From Eimeria necatrix (taxonomy: Eukaryota; Apicomplexa; Conoidasida; Eucoccidiorida; Eimeriidae): a DNA stretch of 64,000 nt. Position 1 is the first letter of the stretch. The number at the start of each line of letters is the position of its first letter. This document shows, piece by piece, positions 1 to 11,890 of the stretch. Under the pieces are notes generated by a model. That model did no database searches and was not told the origin of the DNA. It was given only the letters and a program-made list of their open reading frames with translations. Both the position numbers and the translations under genes were made by a program. Location of the stretch: NCBI RefSeq assembly GCF_000499385.1, contig NW_013651717.1:41659-105658 (forward strand), in the 5' to 3' direction.

Positions 1-260
1 GGTTAAGCAACGAGTGTCTAGGTAGCGATTCAAGTGGAAGCATCAAATCGAGGGACGTAAACTTCCAAACAGCTAGAGTACAAACATATTTCGGAAGAGC
101 CAGCGCAAGACTGTCCTCAAGTCGCCTTTACGGTGAATGCGTTAAGCAATGGATAACAGTTAGCACAATTTGCCGTAGGGACCTGAAGCGTGCAATGGCT
201 CTGGCGCGGACAGCCCACAAAAATGGATGCCATTTGCCACTGCGCGGAGGTGGCGCCAAT
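1..260. other. 3' flank of the F-box gene; no gene seen
   Basis: There is no convincing open frame or RNA gene here. The stretch lies downstream of the stop codon of the minus-strand F-box gene and is probably its 3' UTR and spacer. Confidence 0.4.
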
Positions 261-3200
261 TCAGCTAGTTAGCTGCTCTTCTAGCTCTTCAGCCAGACCA
301 CGCAGCATCTGCATGTCTTGGTGCAGTACTTCGGTAGGTGTTTCTGCAGCTCTGCGTCTTCGCCGGCGTCGTTTAGGGGCAGGCTCAGTGACAGCACTAG
401 TTCTTGACTCTCGCGAGCACTTGTTACTGTATATGCGGCACCTCAGGGACCGAACAAGAATGCCGGAATTGCTACCCGTATTGCTGCACACACTGCCACT
501 CAATCCAGGCAAGCACGCGCCTGGCTCTGCTTGTGGAGAAAAGCCTCCCGTGGAAGGCATTGTGCGCTTCTTCAGGGCAGTCACTTGCTGGTCTTCCGAG
601 TTGCTTCCCGATATTGGAGCGTCCGCTGCTGGAGTCCTCGCTGCTGCTCTATCAGCTCCTACAGGCCCTAGGAGCGCCAAACAGGGGGCAGGAAAAGGCC
701 CGATAATACTGCTGGAGGTATCTCTGGAAGGGGCTGATGAAGTGCTGGACACAGTGGCATTTTCCGTACGTGCCTGGGATGTGTGTTCGCTTTGCCCAGA
801 GGAGTTTCTTGCATAACGTTCTAACAGCTCGCGAACAAGTACTTCAGCTGCAGCCACAGATGCCGCCGCTGCTTTTCTTCCAGCAGGCGCTCGGCTGAGG
901 ATCCTGAATTGCCTTGAAATTGTAGAACTACCCCAGTTAACGAGATTGCTGTGAAGAGCCGGAATAACTAGTGGGCCTCGACGTACTGTGAAGCCTAAGT
1001 TGCCAGCTAGTTGTAATAGTCTTTGCCTCAGGCGACTCTTGGGACTCTCCTCCACCGCGAACAGCTCAAGCCGTGGCAGTCCTCGCAGTAGCAGCCGCAG
1101 TGACGTTGCATTTCCCCGAAGCTGTTGCACTACGCAGCTACGCAACTGCGGTAATAGCTGCGACAGTGCAGCCACAGCTCTGTGGCAGTTCCAGAAACAC
1201 CAGTTGCGGCTGCAGCCGAAGTCAGCCTCCCGGCCTCGTTGAGCTCTGACCTTCCGCCGAGCCGCCTCAGACTCATCTACCCGTCGAAATTCGCTTGCCC
1301 CTGAAAGCGGCTCCAACGGGTACGAGAGTGCATCCGTCACACTGATTTGTAGGAGTCTTCTCAGGGCCACGAGCCGCTGATGGCGGCTGCGGAGCCTCCT
1401 CAGACGTTGAAGATTTTCCCGGAATCGATGGTAGCGCTGCAGCTGAAGATGCTCTTGCCGTGCCGCGCTGCCAGCAGAGCTGCGAAAATTGGCACTAGCT
1501 AACGACTCTAGGCGTCTCTGGAGCTGCTGCAGCTCCTGTCGCATGCCACTCAGCTCGCGAGCGAGGCGTCTTTGTGTCTCCTGATGCTCATGTTGCTGGG
1601 AGGACTCAGATGCTCCACTGGTTCCGTGTATTTGCGCTTGACGGCCCGACATCGTGGCAGACAGACGTTTCAACCGTCGACGCCGTGCACTATATTCTTC
1701 GTACAGCCGTCGTTGACGCACAAGCAGGCGGGCAGCTTCGTTGTTCCGCTGCGTCTGTGTACGTTGCATGGAAAGCTGTTTTCTCCTCTGCAGTTGCTGT
1801 AGCCTCTCTGCTTTCCTGCTATCAAGAACGCGCTGCCAAGCCAGAGACAAAAGCGGATTTACAGCAGCCGCAGTGGCTAGGGCAAGACGAACGAGAACTT
1901 TAGCATCAAGTGTCCACAGGTGTAGCTCCCTCAAGCACGCAAATGGTGAACTTTCTAGAGGTGAGAAGTTCAACGGGAGACGCAATGCCTGCAGAAGCTT
2001 ATGGGCGTCCTGAGTGGACCTTTCTGTACTCCGAATTATTCGTAGTTGTTGTGATGCCATGAGCGTTCGTGGGGTGGATGCTCCAGTTCCGCCAAAGAGA
2101 CGGCCTTGGTACCGTAGAACCTGCAGATTACGAGCTCCTCCCCCTGCCAAAAATGAGTCAAAGTCATCATCTCCGCGCTGCACCTTCAAAACGCCACACA
2201 CAACGCAAGTGGGAAACCACTGCTTCTTGGCTTCGACGTTAATTGAGTATAATGTGCGACCTCCGACCAAGGCTGTGATGTGTACTTTCACAATGGAATT
2301 GCTGCAGTGGAAAAACTGAATAATTTACCTGAAGTTCAAGGAGGTTGGGACACGAAAGATTTGGTGTGAAAAAAAGGGCCGTGCCCACGTATTTCCTTAT
2401 TTGTAGGGTGACTTGTGGTCGACTCCTTGAACTCAGAACCTCTTCATCTTCAGTTTCGAGGGCCAGAGGAGGGCTCCTAGACCGCCGTCGGGACAAATTT
2501 AGACAAGGATCTCTGACGCACAGCCTCTCAATATTCTTAAGAAGTGCTACAAACCATACCACTGAATCTGAATCACCTTCAGTATTGAGACTCTGCAACG
2601 CCCCACACTGCGGGAGAGGCTCTGCCAAGTAGGGAAGGAAGCTCGAATGACACTGTAACTGCTTCAACTGGCCAAACTTCAGACCGAATAGGAGCTTCGC
2701 ACTACCATCATCTCGTTCTCTACATGTGAGATCTTTCTGATCTAAGTCTTGGCCAGTGACGAGTTGATGGGATACGCACGGAACTTCCTCGCCCCGAAAT
2801 GGGTGGGCTTCTAAGTCAACTAGGTCATCCGCAAAGTCCACGTTTTGTCTTATTTGAGCGCTGAGCTCCCCACTAGGCGCCTGCGATCGCTGCTGATGAA
2901 CTGAAGTGCTGCGGCGGCGCCATATATCAGATACTGTACGTGCGGCTAGGTCTGCAATGCCTGCGCTAACAGCAGCAGTCGGGGCTGCACTCGTGGACAC
3001 ACATTCGGGAAAAGTTCCAGCACATCTGTCGGCTTTGAAAAGACTCGCAGGATCCATTAGGGGATGAGCACGGTGAACAAGCAGGAGACGCTGGAGGGCC
3101 TTAGTTGCCACAGCCTCATAAGGCAGCATGCGAAACGGCAGTGGCTCTGTTGTCGTCCCAGCCCCTAAAAATGCGGCAAGAGGTGGGGCTGTGCCCTTCA

Positions 3201-5475
3201 CATCCAATACACGTAGGCTTCTTCCGTAAGTGCAAAGGAATGCCCAGAGAAGCGAGAAACCAGGTATGGGTTTGCTGACAACTGAGCCCCATGTTTCTGG
3301 AAGTCTCAGCTCTTCTAACCGTGGCATCAGCAGACAACTCAGCAGCATGAAATCTGAAGTCCGTACAGCTCGCAGTCTCGGCAACAGTACCAACAGCAAC
3401 TCCCCTCCTGAGCCCCAAGCGCAAGGAACAGCACAGCATTCGTTTGGGAGATGACGAACGTGACGGCAGCCAGTTCCCACTGCAGCGCATAGACCCGCTG
3501 CCGCAGAGAGCACATTGTCAACGGCTTCGTGAGCTGTTGAGGCCTTTGCCGGTGCGGTCTGCACTGCTGCGGTCCCCGCTGCCAGCCTGCTAGCGTTAGT
3601 TGCGGCTATACATCCAGACACAAGCGAGGAGGTTGCAGTCGGGGAAAGCGAGCCGCACGCCTGCGTCATGACCGGGTCAAAGACAGTGCTTTGGGGCACT
3701 GAAGAGGGATCGTAGATATTAGCAGTCGACAGGGACGCAGGCGCGAAGCTCCTGCGCGCATGCCGCTGGCCCCTTTTAGCTCGTACAGGCGGCGCTGTTG
3801 CTGTCAAGAGGTGGCGGAGTCTTGCCTTGATATGTGGTGCCCTAGGTGCTTGATCACTCAAGCTAGTCAGAAGGTTGCCAGCAGATGCAACTGAATGCAG
3901 CAGTGACTCATTCAGAGCTCCCACAGTATAACTCCCCTGGAGCAGCCGAATGTTGTAGCCGCTGCGAAGCAGAAAATGCAGTAACTCCTGCAGCGCAGAC
4001 TCGGAATGACCTGAAGGCGCAGGCGCACTGCGTGCTCCACCGGGACCCGGCATGCGACCTGCCCACTCTTCTAATGCCAAAGTGAGGTGCGAGTAATCTG
4101 ACTGTTCACGGTGCAGCAGGGTCTGCTGCAGTTGCTGATGTTGGTGTTGCTGTCGCTGCCGTTCCTGCTGTAGTCGGCTGGGTGTATCTTGGTACCGCGT
4201 TGCTGTATTGCTGGTGAGGTTCAGCTCCTCCAAGTTGGGGCAATGCAGCAGTTGGAGCAGCCGCCAGCTCCCCACCACAAGGTTTTTCAGCTGCGGTAGT
4301 ATGAGACGAATGCCTTCGAACTTGCGCCAAAGCCTCAAGGCGATTTCTGCTGAGGATACACAACAACAACAATTTTCGATTTCAGCAATCCTGCAGCGAA
4401 GCTCACTTTTGTGGGTTCCTTTGCGCCACTCCCGCCAGATATCCGAGGTGCACGAAAGTTCAACGCATCCTCCGCTTTGCTCGTGTTGGCGAGATAAGTG
4501 GCCTTCGCTAGTTCGGCAGTGGCTCTCTTGAAAATCACGCATCTGCCGCTCCCGTTGCTGCTGTTGCTGTTGTTGTCCGCCCCCTGATGCTTCTGATTCG
4601 AATGAGTTCAAACTGCTGCGGCACGTACTTCGTTGCATACGTTCTCTCAGAACCTGCGCCGTAGCCAAGAGCATGCCCCCAGATGCCTGTGGTCTGCTCA
4701 TGACTTGCCGAGCAGTTGCACAGTGGTCTCTTCGCGTTACATGCGGGCCAACAGTGCTCTCTAGTGCTGCGGCTGTGGTAAGAAGTGCGTCGCCCAACTC
4801 TTTCGCCTGCTCATCACACGTGTCCCAAGGAGGCGGCGTCGCTGCCAGAGCCGTTAAAGTGGCCTCTGCTAATTCTGCCTCCCAGATCTCTAGGGACACT
4901 AGCGTCGTTGCGCTGCGCTGCACTACGCCAGCAAATGCATCTCCCAGCATTCGTGCAGTCAATGGACACCCGACTGATACACTAATGGATCGAATCTCCG
5001 ATAGCTCCTTAAACAAAGAGCGGAGAAATAAAAGGTCTGGAAACTCTCCATTTTCCATGGCCATAGGATCCACGGAATTTATGACCAGCTCTGCATGCCG
5101 GCTATGAATAGCTATTGTCCTTATACAAGCCCGAATTGCTTCTGATGGCAGCTGCCGGTACACCGGGGGAGAGACGTGGATCATCGTGTCCGATAGACAC
5201 AGACGGCTCCTTATTAGACCTAGCCATCTTCTGCACACGAGCGATCCAACCTTGATTCTCTCGTTCTGGGGTAGAAAACGCAAAATTGATGCTAAAAGAA
5301 CATCTGGGACGTCAGAAAGGGGCGAACGGGCACTGCAACTGCTTCTGTTATCCCTGTTGTAGTTGCTGATGCTGGAACTTGGGGAAACTACATTATTCGT
5401 CGCGCTGCAAGCATCCGGAGACCCACTTCTGCTGTTTTCACTGCAGTCGCCACTGCTCCTGCCGCTACCACTCAT
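261..5475 (-). CDS. Large F-box protein with leucine-rich and coiled-coil regions (two exons)
   Basis: Two long minus-strand frames appear to be one gene of about 1,700 residues. The first exon starts at the ATG at 5475. After a Ser-rich head of about 50 residues it shows an F-box, roughly residues 53-100, with DVPDVLLASILRFLP followed by LVCRRWLGL. Scattered leucine-rich stretches such as CPNLLELQ follow. The best junction is donor CAG|GTAAAT near 2328 and acceptor AAGCAG|TGG near 2220, a 109-nt intron that restores frame. The second exon has a long Arg/Gln/Leu-rich coiled coil and more leucine-rich units. F-box proteins usually act as substrate adaptors of SCF ubiquitin ligases; that role is inferred from the F-box alone. 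If the intron is not used, the first exon would end at a stop near 2239 and the second frame would lack an ATG. Substrate and localisation are unknown. Confidence 0.68.
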
Positions 5476-7604
5476 GCTGCTGCGCCGCCGCCTCTATGGC
5501 GATGATTCGACACAGTCACTACTGCTCGAGGCGATTCAAAACCTGCTTTCGCTGCCCTGGGAGTGGGGACGAAGCCGTAAATGCTGGCTAAGTGGTAATA
5601 TCCATTGGCGCAGCTAGCGTGGAAAATCATGGACTTAGTGTCCATGCTCCTGATGGGGATTTACTGTTTGCACGGGCGCATCAGACAAATGCCATGTCAA
5701 ACGAATTCCGCTGTAGTTCAGCCGCGTTTGTGAATCCAAGATGGCAGACGCGCTTCCGTTGGAGACAGGCAGTTAATCATTAGGTTTGGCAAAGCGTGTT
5801 GGTCTGCCCCTGCGATGTGATGGGATGGTACAGCGTGTTCCATTCAGAGACCAGTGCGAAGGACACGAAAATGGGGAAGACCAGAAGCAGCTGAGTTAAA
5901 ATATGAATGCCCTAACTCTTTAGTTTAGGGTGACGTCGTGCTTATGTTGGCGTCTTGTGAAATTTTGGTGTTTTTGCTGCGTCGCCGCAGTATCCGAAAG
6001 GCGTCTGCGAACGATGACAAGGGTGCAGTGCTGAAGAGGAAATGAAACAACAGCTTGCCTTGCTACAGACACAAGAAGTCTTCTCAAATAACATTTCTTT
6101 AAATGGAAGATGCGCAGTGAGGGAACAGTCAAGTGTATGTTTACACGGGGCCTGGAGGCGCAGCCGCCATCGGGCTGCGCCATGCATAAGAAAAATCTCT
6201 AGAAAACATGTAGTTGCTCCATGAATTGGTTTAGCCATTTCCAAATACTTTTGTCTTGGAGGTATTAAAGACATCCAAGAGGCTTCTCAGCTCAATGTCG
6301 TTTCTAACTGCTACTGGTTTCCCGCTGTGCACGAGAAGTCAATGGCACCACTCATCTTTGGCGGTGAACTCGCAAGTCGTAGCGATATGAGTCGTTCGCC
6401 TCTTTTGCAGTGCTCTAACAAACTGACAGCTCTAATCTCTACCGAGCTAACTGTAGCGGTTCTCCCTTCACATGACGCCTCGATCGCACGCAAGTGCAAC
6501 GTGCATTACTCAATTGCCGGAGAGTTGTCTAGAGCTCTTCCAAAACCTTGGTTATGCAATGGCCATTACGTAAAGACTAAGCCGCTCTATGAAAGGAAAG
6601 TGTCTTGAAACCCCTCAAGGCAGAACTAACCACGTCACTACCTAATGCGCAGCTCATCTCAGCTGGACGATGCTCACTCTGCGGTACACATTACTGCGAC
6701 AGTGGTCGAAACCCTTAGACGGGCAGTTCAAGCAAGGAAGCAGCTGATCAGCGCACGTCTACCACTTGCCCGTAATGATTCGAAGGCAGCCGGCGCATGA
6801 CGCGTTATTGCCACCTCAAGGAAGATCCAGCGACACAGCAGTCACGTTTACCCGAAGGCTTGTTCGATGCGGCTGCCAGGCTGTATCAGCCGGCAGGAAG
6901 TGTCGTGTTGCCGCAGAAAACAATGTAAATTCATCATCGTTGTACATTGGAAGTCCTCGTTTACCCGGTCGACTACTCCGGTAAGACAATCTCGCGTCAT
7001 CGCTTCAGGCGTGTTAAGCACAGCCATACTATTCCACGAACTTGTCTGGCCCTGAATAACCCGAGCAACTTATATGGGCAAAGTTGCTCAACAGAAACGC
7101 TTCTTCATAGCAAACCGTTAAGGGTGCGCCACATGAGCCCACGTGCGACAGAGACCATCTGCCTCACATGTTTGGCGCTCGACTGCGTGGCAAATTTAGC
7201 AGCAAGAAGCCCCCGGCTCCACGGCTCTACAGTGCCATGCGCCCCTTTCGTATGAATTTTGTTCATGTTGCTTAAACTTCAAGCATGCACGGTCCTGTTG
7301 TCCAAGGACTTGTGTTTCTGTAGGCCCGAGATTTCACACTACAAACAGATAAAGGAACCAGAGTGCAACACATTGGTTTAACAGTGCGATCTGCAAGCGC
7401 TAACAGTTTACCGCGACAGTGCCCGAAACAGCATAAGGTCAGAGACTGTTCATCAGTGTGCTATAAGGCATCCACCATCATACGGCTATACTAGACTTTC
7501 GGAGATATGCAATTACGATAACCGGCATTGCTTCGCACAACTCAGGGCTCCGTCAACACTGTTTACAAACCAACGGCCATCATGCAGAACTTTGGCTGTT
7601 CCGT
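5476..7604. other. Intergenic stretch, about 2.1 kb, no gene seen
   Basis: Only short overlapping frames without recognisable domains occur. The stretch separates the 5' end of the F-box gene from the 3' end of the lipid-enzyme locus, so it should hold the F-box promoter. No repeat array was seen. Confidence 0.4.
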
Positions 7605-9040
7605 TTACGAGCCAACGGCTCTGGTACGTTTTGTAAGAGTGGAAGAGGATGCTGCGAACGGCGTTTCATCCAAGTCCTTTGCTTTCTTCTCCACCTCTCC
7701 ATTCACCGGCGCTCCCTGTTCGTCAGCCCGGCGAGTCTGCTGGTGTCCTAAAGAATTGTAATACTCGGGCCGAGAGTCTGGATTAACCACTGCAAAACCG
7801 TCAGAAAGTGAAGCGCTGAAGACTTCTGCCGGCATCGACTCAACACGTTCCTTCAAGTAGCATACTGCCTCCTGGACCCGGTGAAGAGGCACCCTGAGAT
7901 TTGCAGCGCAATAGAAGAGCCCAGCATATGCTGCAGTCTTACAGAATAAGTACGCACGCATATCATTGCAAAATAACTCAAATACCTTGAAGGTAGAACC
8001 TTCAAGTGTTATGGGCAAGGCGGAAACGAAATTAGGTAAATGCATGACCAAAAAGGACTTACTCGAACGTCACTGCCTGTAGCAGATGAAGATCTAGCGG
8101 ACGATGATGTAGAACGTGTATTGCCCGCATCAGCTGAGATTCATCGTCGTGGCGTCTCTTGTCTAGGCAAGCCTTAACCCAGCGCAGCGCGCACGGTGCC
8201 ACACAAAGAAAGTCATACTTGCAGTTGTTGTTCATGACGTCGTCTGCGATCAAACACAAAACAAAGAAAAATAGCCAGAACCTCTCAGCAAAGGAAGGAC
8301 ACAAAAAACACCCTACAGAGGCCTCTTATTGACCAAAATATGCATACTCACGAGGGCCTTTCTTTTCCATTGTCAAGAAGTAATAAGCAGTCCAAATATC
8401 CAGCACAAGATGCGGCAATAAGTAAAACGTGCCAACGAGTAGCAAGTGCCCTCGCCACAACATAACCACCACAGTAGAGGCGACGAACAGCGTCAAAAAT
8501 AGAGGCGCGAGAGCTGCAGACCAGCCGGGAAGCCGAGGGATGGCCAATGTTGCACTGTACAAGAACGGCCTGAGTTCCAGCAACAGCACCTAAAGCAGAC
8601 TTGATAATGTTGCGTGGCACTCTATCCACGAAGGCAGAGGGACTAATGCAACCCTCGTTTGTTCGGATTTAAGAACTGCGAAGTCGGGACCCCAAGGGTT
8701 ATCCGTACCTCAGCGCTGGAGTTTCACCAGGGACATTGAATCGCTTGCTTTGGTAGGGAATCATCAACGCGCCGCAGATCAAACCACCCACAATGTCAGA
8801 GAGGAAGCGGCTGCTGCTGAAGGTGCCGTTGGCCGCCACGAATGCATGCATCAGCAATGAGAAGAAGAGTGTACCCAGAACAGTGCTGCTGATGATAAGA
8901 AGTATTGGAAGCAATACATAAGGAGACGCCTCCATAAGAGCTTGTGGCGCACTGCCTAGACGCGATGTACAGGCTGAGTACGCCCACCAGGTGAGCGCGT
9001 ATGCGACGCATAGCAAGAGGACATCAAGCAGGAGGCTCCA
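7605..9040 (-). CDS. Degenerate delta-12/omega-6 desaturase-like membrane domain; probably the 3' part of the adjacent elongase-desaturase gene
   Basis: Exons about 9040-8709, 8569-8352 and 8243-8061 join in phase; a last exon lies between about 8000 and 7605, but its acceptor is unresolved. The product has several membrane segments and resembles the FAD2/omega-6 desaturase fold. The stretch GTFSSSRFLSDIVGG then LMIPYQSKRF matches the region between the first two histidine boxes. RVPLHRVQEAVCYLK matches the stretch after the third box. The histidines themselves are gone: the AHECGH position reads AFVAANG, the HRRHH position reads NVPGE, and the third box position reads AAYAG. An unrelated-looking HVLHH occurs further upstream. 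No plausible ATG lies 5' in this frame. Donor CTG|GTACGT at 9205 in the desaturase exon and acceptor TGTGCAG|TGG at 9041 are both phase 0, so this is probably a continuation of that gene. Desaturase activity is unlikely; the role is unknown. Confidence 0.55.
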
Positions 9041-9160
9041 CTGCACATAAATGCGTTCAACAGAGCAACCGCAGTCATACAAAGAGATGGGAGCTGTCGT
9101 ATTAATCAGCTTGCTTAAAAAGGGCGATACAATTTAAATGCCTTGGACAACAGTGCCGGA

Positions 9161-11890
9161 TCAACATAACGCTGCCATTCGTCCACATAGGCCTTCAATA
9201 CGTACCAGAGACTGGAGTGTGCTTGTGTGCGCGCTTTTAACGCGTACGACCTCGCGAAGACTATGTACGGCAGCCAGAGCCTCACAGTTCTTGCGTGCCT
9301 CCGCGTCCCTTTGCTGCCTAACAACTGACTGTTGCTCCCTTTCTGCCTTGAGCATCTTCCAAGCGGTAGTGGCGCGCCGCAGATCCCAAGCCAGTCCGAG
9401 CCACGCGCAAATGTCAAGAACCTGCACAATATCCGTACCCTCATGCATCACTAACTGCAAAAGATTGCCAAGAGCTCGATATCTCTAAAGGAGGGACTAA
9501 GATGTGTCAACCCACCAGCTTGCTAGGATTGTACTGGTCGAGAACACCCCCTTCCGATGCCGCATAGTCATAGGGATACTTATGATGCCAGTCATGCCAG
9601 CCTTCCCCAACAGCAACCAGAGAAGTGAAGCAGCTCTCGCACGGGTTTCCTTCCACAGTGTAGCGCCGATCACCCCAGATATGTGCTGTACTGTTTACCG
9701 TCCACGTCGCATGAAGGCAGATACACCAGCGAAAACAACCTGAGGGCAGCAGACAATCATGTATCACAATGGGTAAAATGCACGCCGATTAGAAAGAACT
9801 GATGATGATGAACAAGTATGCTGGGAAAACCACAGCGCATCAGCGTCTTACCTAGTATAAAGAAACCTGCCCAGAAGTCGTTGTACTTATAGTAAGCGTA
9901 AATTGAAGGTGCGACGAAGCACCAGAACTGGTTCCACCAAGGGTCCATCTTGTGTTGGAACCGGACATACGGATCCTGCGCAGGGATAGTGCGTAAAAGG
10001 TAATGAATATATGGGGAAAGCCGTGCCGTGCAAAACGGCTTTCAGCCAAACACTTAGGGGACGAATACACCGACAAATCCAGGACCAAGTTGCCGCTCAC
10101 AGCAATCAAGTCGTCAAAGCACAGCTGCTTCCCGGCCTCTCTCACGGACGGAGGCTTCTTCAGAAGCAACCATCCTACATGAGAGTAGAAGAATCCCCTG
10201 GAGGCGTTGTACGGGTCGCCTTCCTTATCACTATTCTTGTGGTGCACGCGATGGTCCCTGCACTGGAGACCACACAAATCGACATCAAAAGCCAACACAG
10301 CTGGACCTGTGGCATATCCGAGAACACTTGGTAATGCTCAGTCCACTAGTGCATCCCAATTTCGTACCCAGTGGAAGATAGACCCCTGGTTCGCCAAAGA
10401 AGTGAGCATCATCAAGACAAAACGAAGAGCTCCAGATGCCTTGTACGCACGATGCGACCACAGCCGATGTGCTCCACAGGTAATGCCCAAGCCTCCAACA
10501 ACATAGAGCAGCATTGTCTGCGCAACAGAAAAGTCGGAGACCATGTGGAAACTCAGCCAACGCGTAACTCGAAGTATAACTATTGCGTTTCGAAAGGTAC
10601 TTTTTGAAGCAAAATGGGAAGCAAGGGCGCATTCAGCTGGCGCACATCCGCAAAGAGTTCCCAGCAGCGCTCGTGCATCACAAGCTTCACAAGTCCTGCC
10701 ACCGCAAAGGCGTGGAAGAAAGTGAGGAATGTTGCTTCAATGCTGCGGTACTCCTTGCAGAAGGCCTCAATGTAAAACTTGACGAAGAGAAAAGCGTGAG
10801 AAATGTACATAGCCAAGCAGCTGAGCCATACAACGCACAGACACACAGCGCAGACTAGTCACCACAGGCCAGATCGCTGAAGGCCCCTAGCTTCGGCACT
10901 ATAACTTTCGGGTGGTACTTACAGCTCTGCGTTAAATACAGCGAGGGCACTCTGCTGAACCTCTGGATGGTAGATGGCATGGGAGCTGATGCACATGCCG
11001 AAGAACATCTGTGAAAGCTGGAGTAAGGTGATGTATGACCTTAAAAATGTGAATAGCCTGGGAAGCACCACAGAAGCAGAAAGTGGAGCAGCTGGAGTGC
11101 TACGCGTGAAGGGTTAATAAAGCAGGCCGAGGTACAAACGGAACCTACACTGCGCTGCACCGCGGCTGATTCAGCTTACCGTTTGGTCACTGCAAATTCC
11201 GCAGCAGCAAAATACGCATGAACAAACACTTGCACAGCCAAGTTCGCTGCCACAAAGCCGTGGGCAAAAGGCACATCCGCATAAAGTGCGTGCCAGCAAT
11301 ACAACGCGACTGCTACGCGTGCATAGCAGTGCAGGAAAGACGGCCGCCGCCCTCGTAGAAAGAGCAAAAAGGTGTCAAAGACCTCCACGCCCTTTCCCAG
11401 ACAGAAAACACAAACCACTAGTCTCGTCAGTGGAGGATACTTCGAGGAAGGGAATGCAAACGTGCTGAAGAGCCTAGGCGACGACCACATCTGCGCAGCA
11501 CAGCACAAGAAGTGTTGAACCTGAAGGCCAAACGCGCAGCGGAGGCAACCAAGGTTCCCTAATATCTGTGTCCACGTACTTGTGCTCAAGGCTTACCAGA
11601 GCGCAGAAGCCGGCGAAACAATAAATGCAGAGCAGAACATTCCAGAGGCACGTGATCGCCTTGAGAACTGGTCCAACGCGAGCTCGAGGAACAGAGCCTT
11701 GTTTTTGTGCTCTCATCTTCCTGTCATGCATCCTCTGTAGAAGAATAACCAAAGGTATGTATGCGAGGCACACGCCCCACACCAAGTGGCGGCAGCTCCT
11801 GCTGATCATAGGGGCCCTCAATGGCTCTGCCCAAAATTCCTCCGTAAACACAGGCAGCACTCGCTGCCACAGTGTCTCCAGCATTTTCAT
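9161..11890 (-). CDS. Fusion of an ELO-type elongase-like domain with a stearoyl-CoA (delta-9) desaturase
   Basis: Nine exons join with consistent phases: 11890-11597, 11490-11180, 11039-10923, 10820-10646, 10517-10368, 10262-10101, 9975-9852, 9739-9516 and 9421-9161, about 605 residues. Exons 1-4 match the ELO fatty-acid elongase family: KGVEVFDTFLLFLR, then YITLLQLSQMFFGM, then a final membrane segment LFVKFYIEAF. The family HxxHH box reads HCYAR and the NxxVH position reads NLAVQ, so the usual catalytic histidines are missing. Exons 4-9 match endoplasmic-reticulum stearoyl-CoA desaturase, a di-iron enzyme that makes palmitoleate and oleate. They keep all boxes: HRLWSHR, HRVHHK, NSTAH and HDWHHKYPYDYA. 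The last elongase helix and the first desaturase helix lie in one exon (10820-10646), so the fusion does not depend on a predicted intron. The frame stops at 9161, but an in-phase donor at 9205 probably continues into the downstream desaturase-like exons. Confidence 0.8.

Noticed and set aside
190..816. Plus-strand frame of 208 residues opposite the F-box gene
   Set aside because: It lies antisense to the coiled-coil exon, has no domain and mirrors its codon structure.
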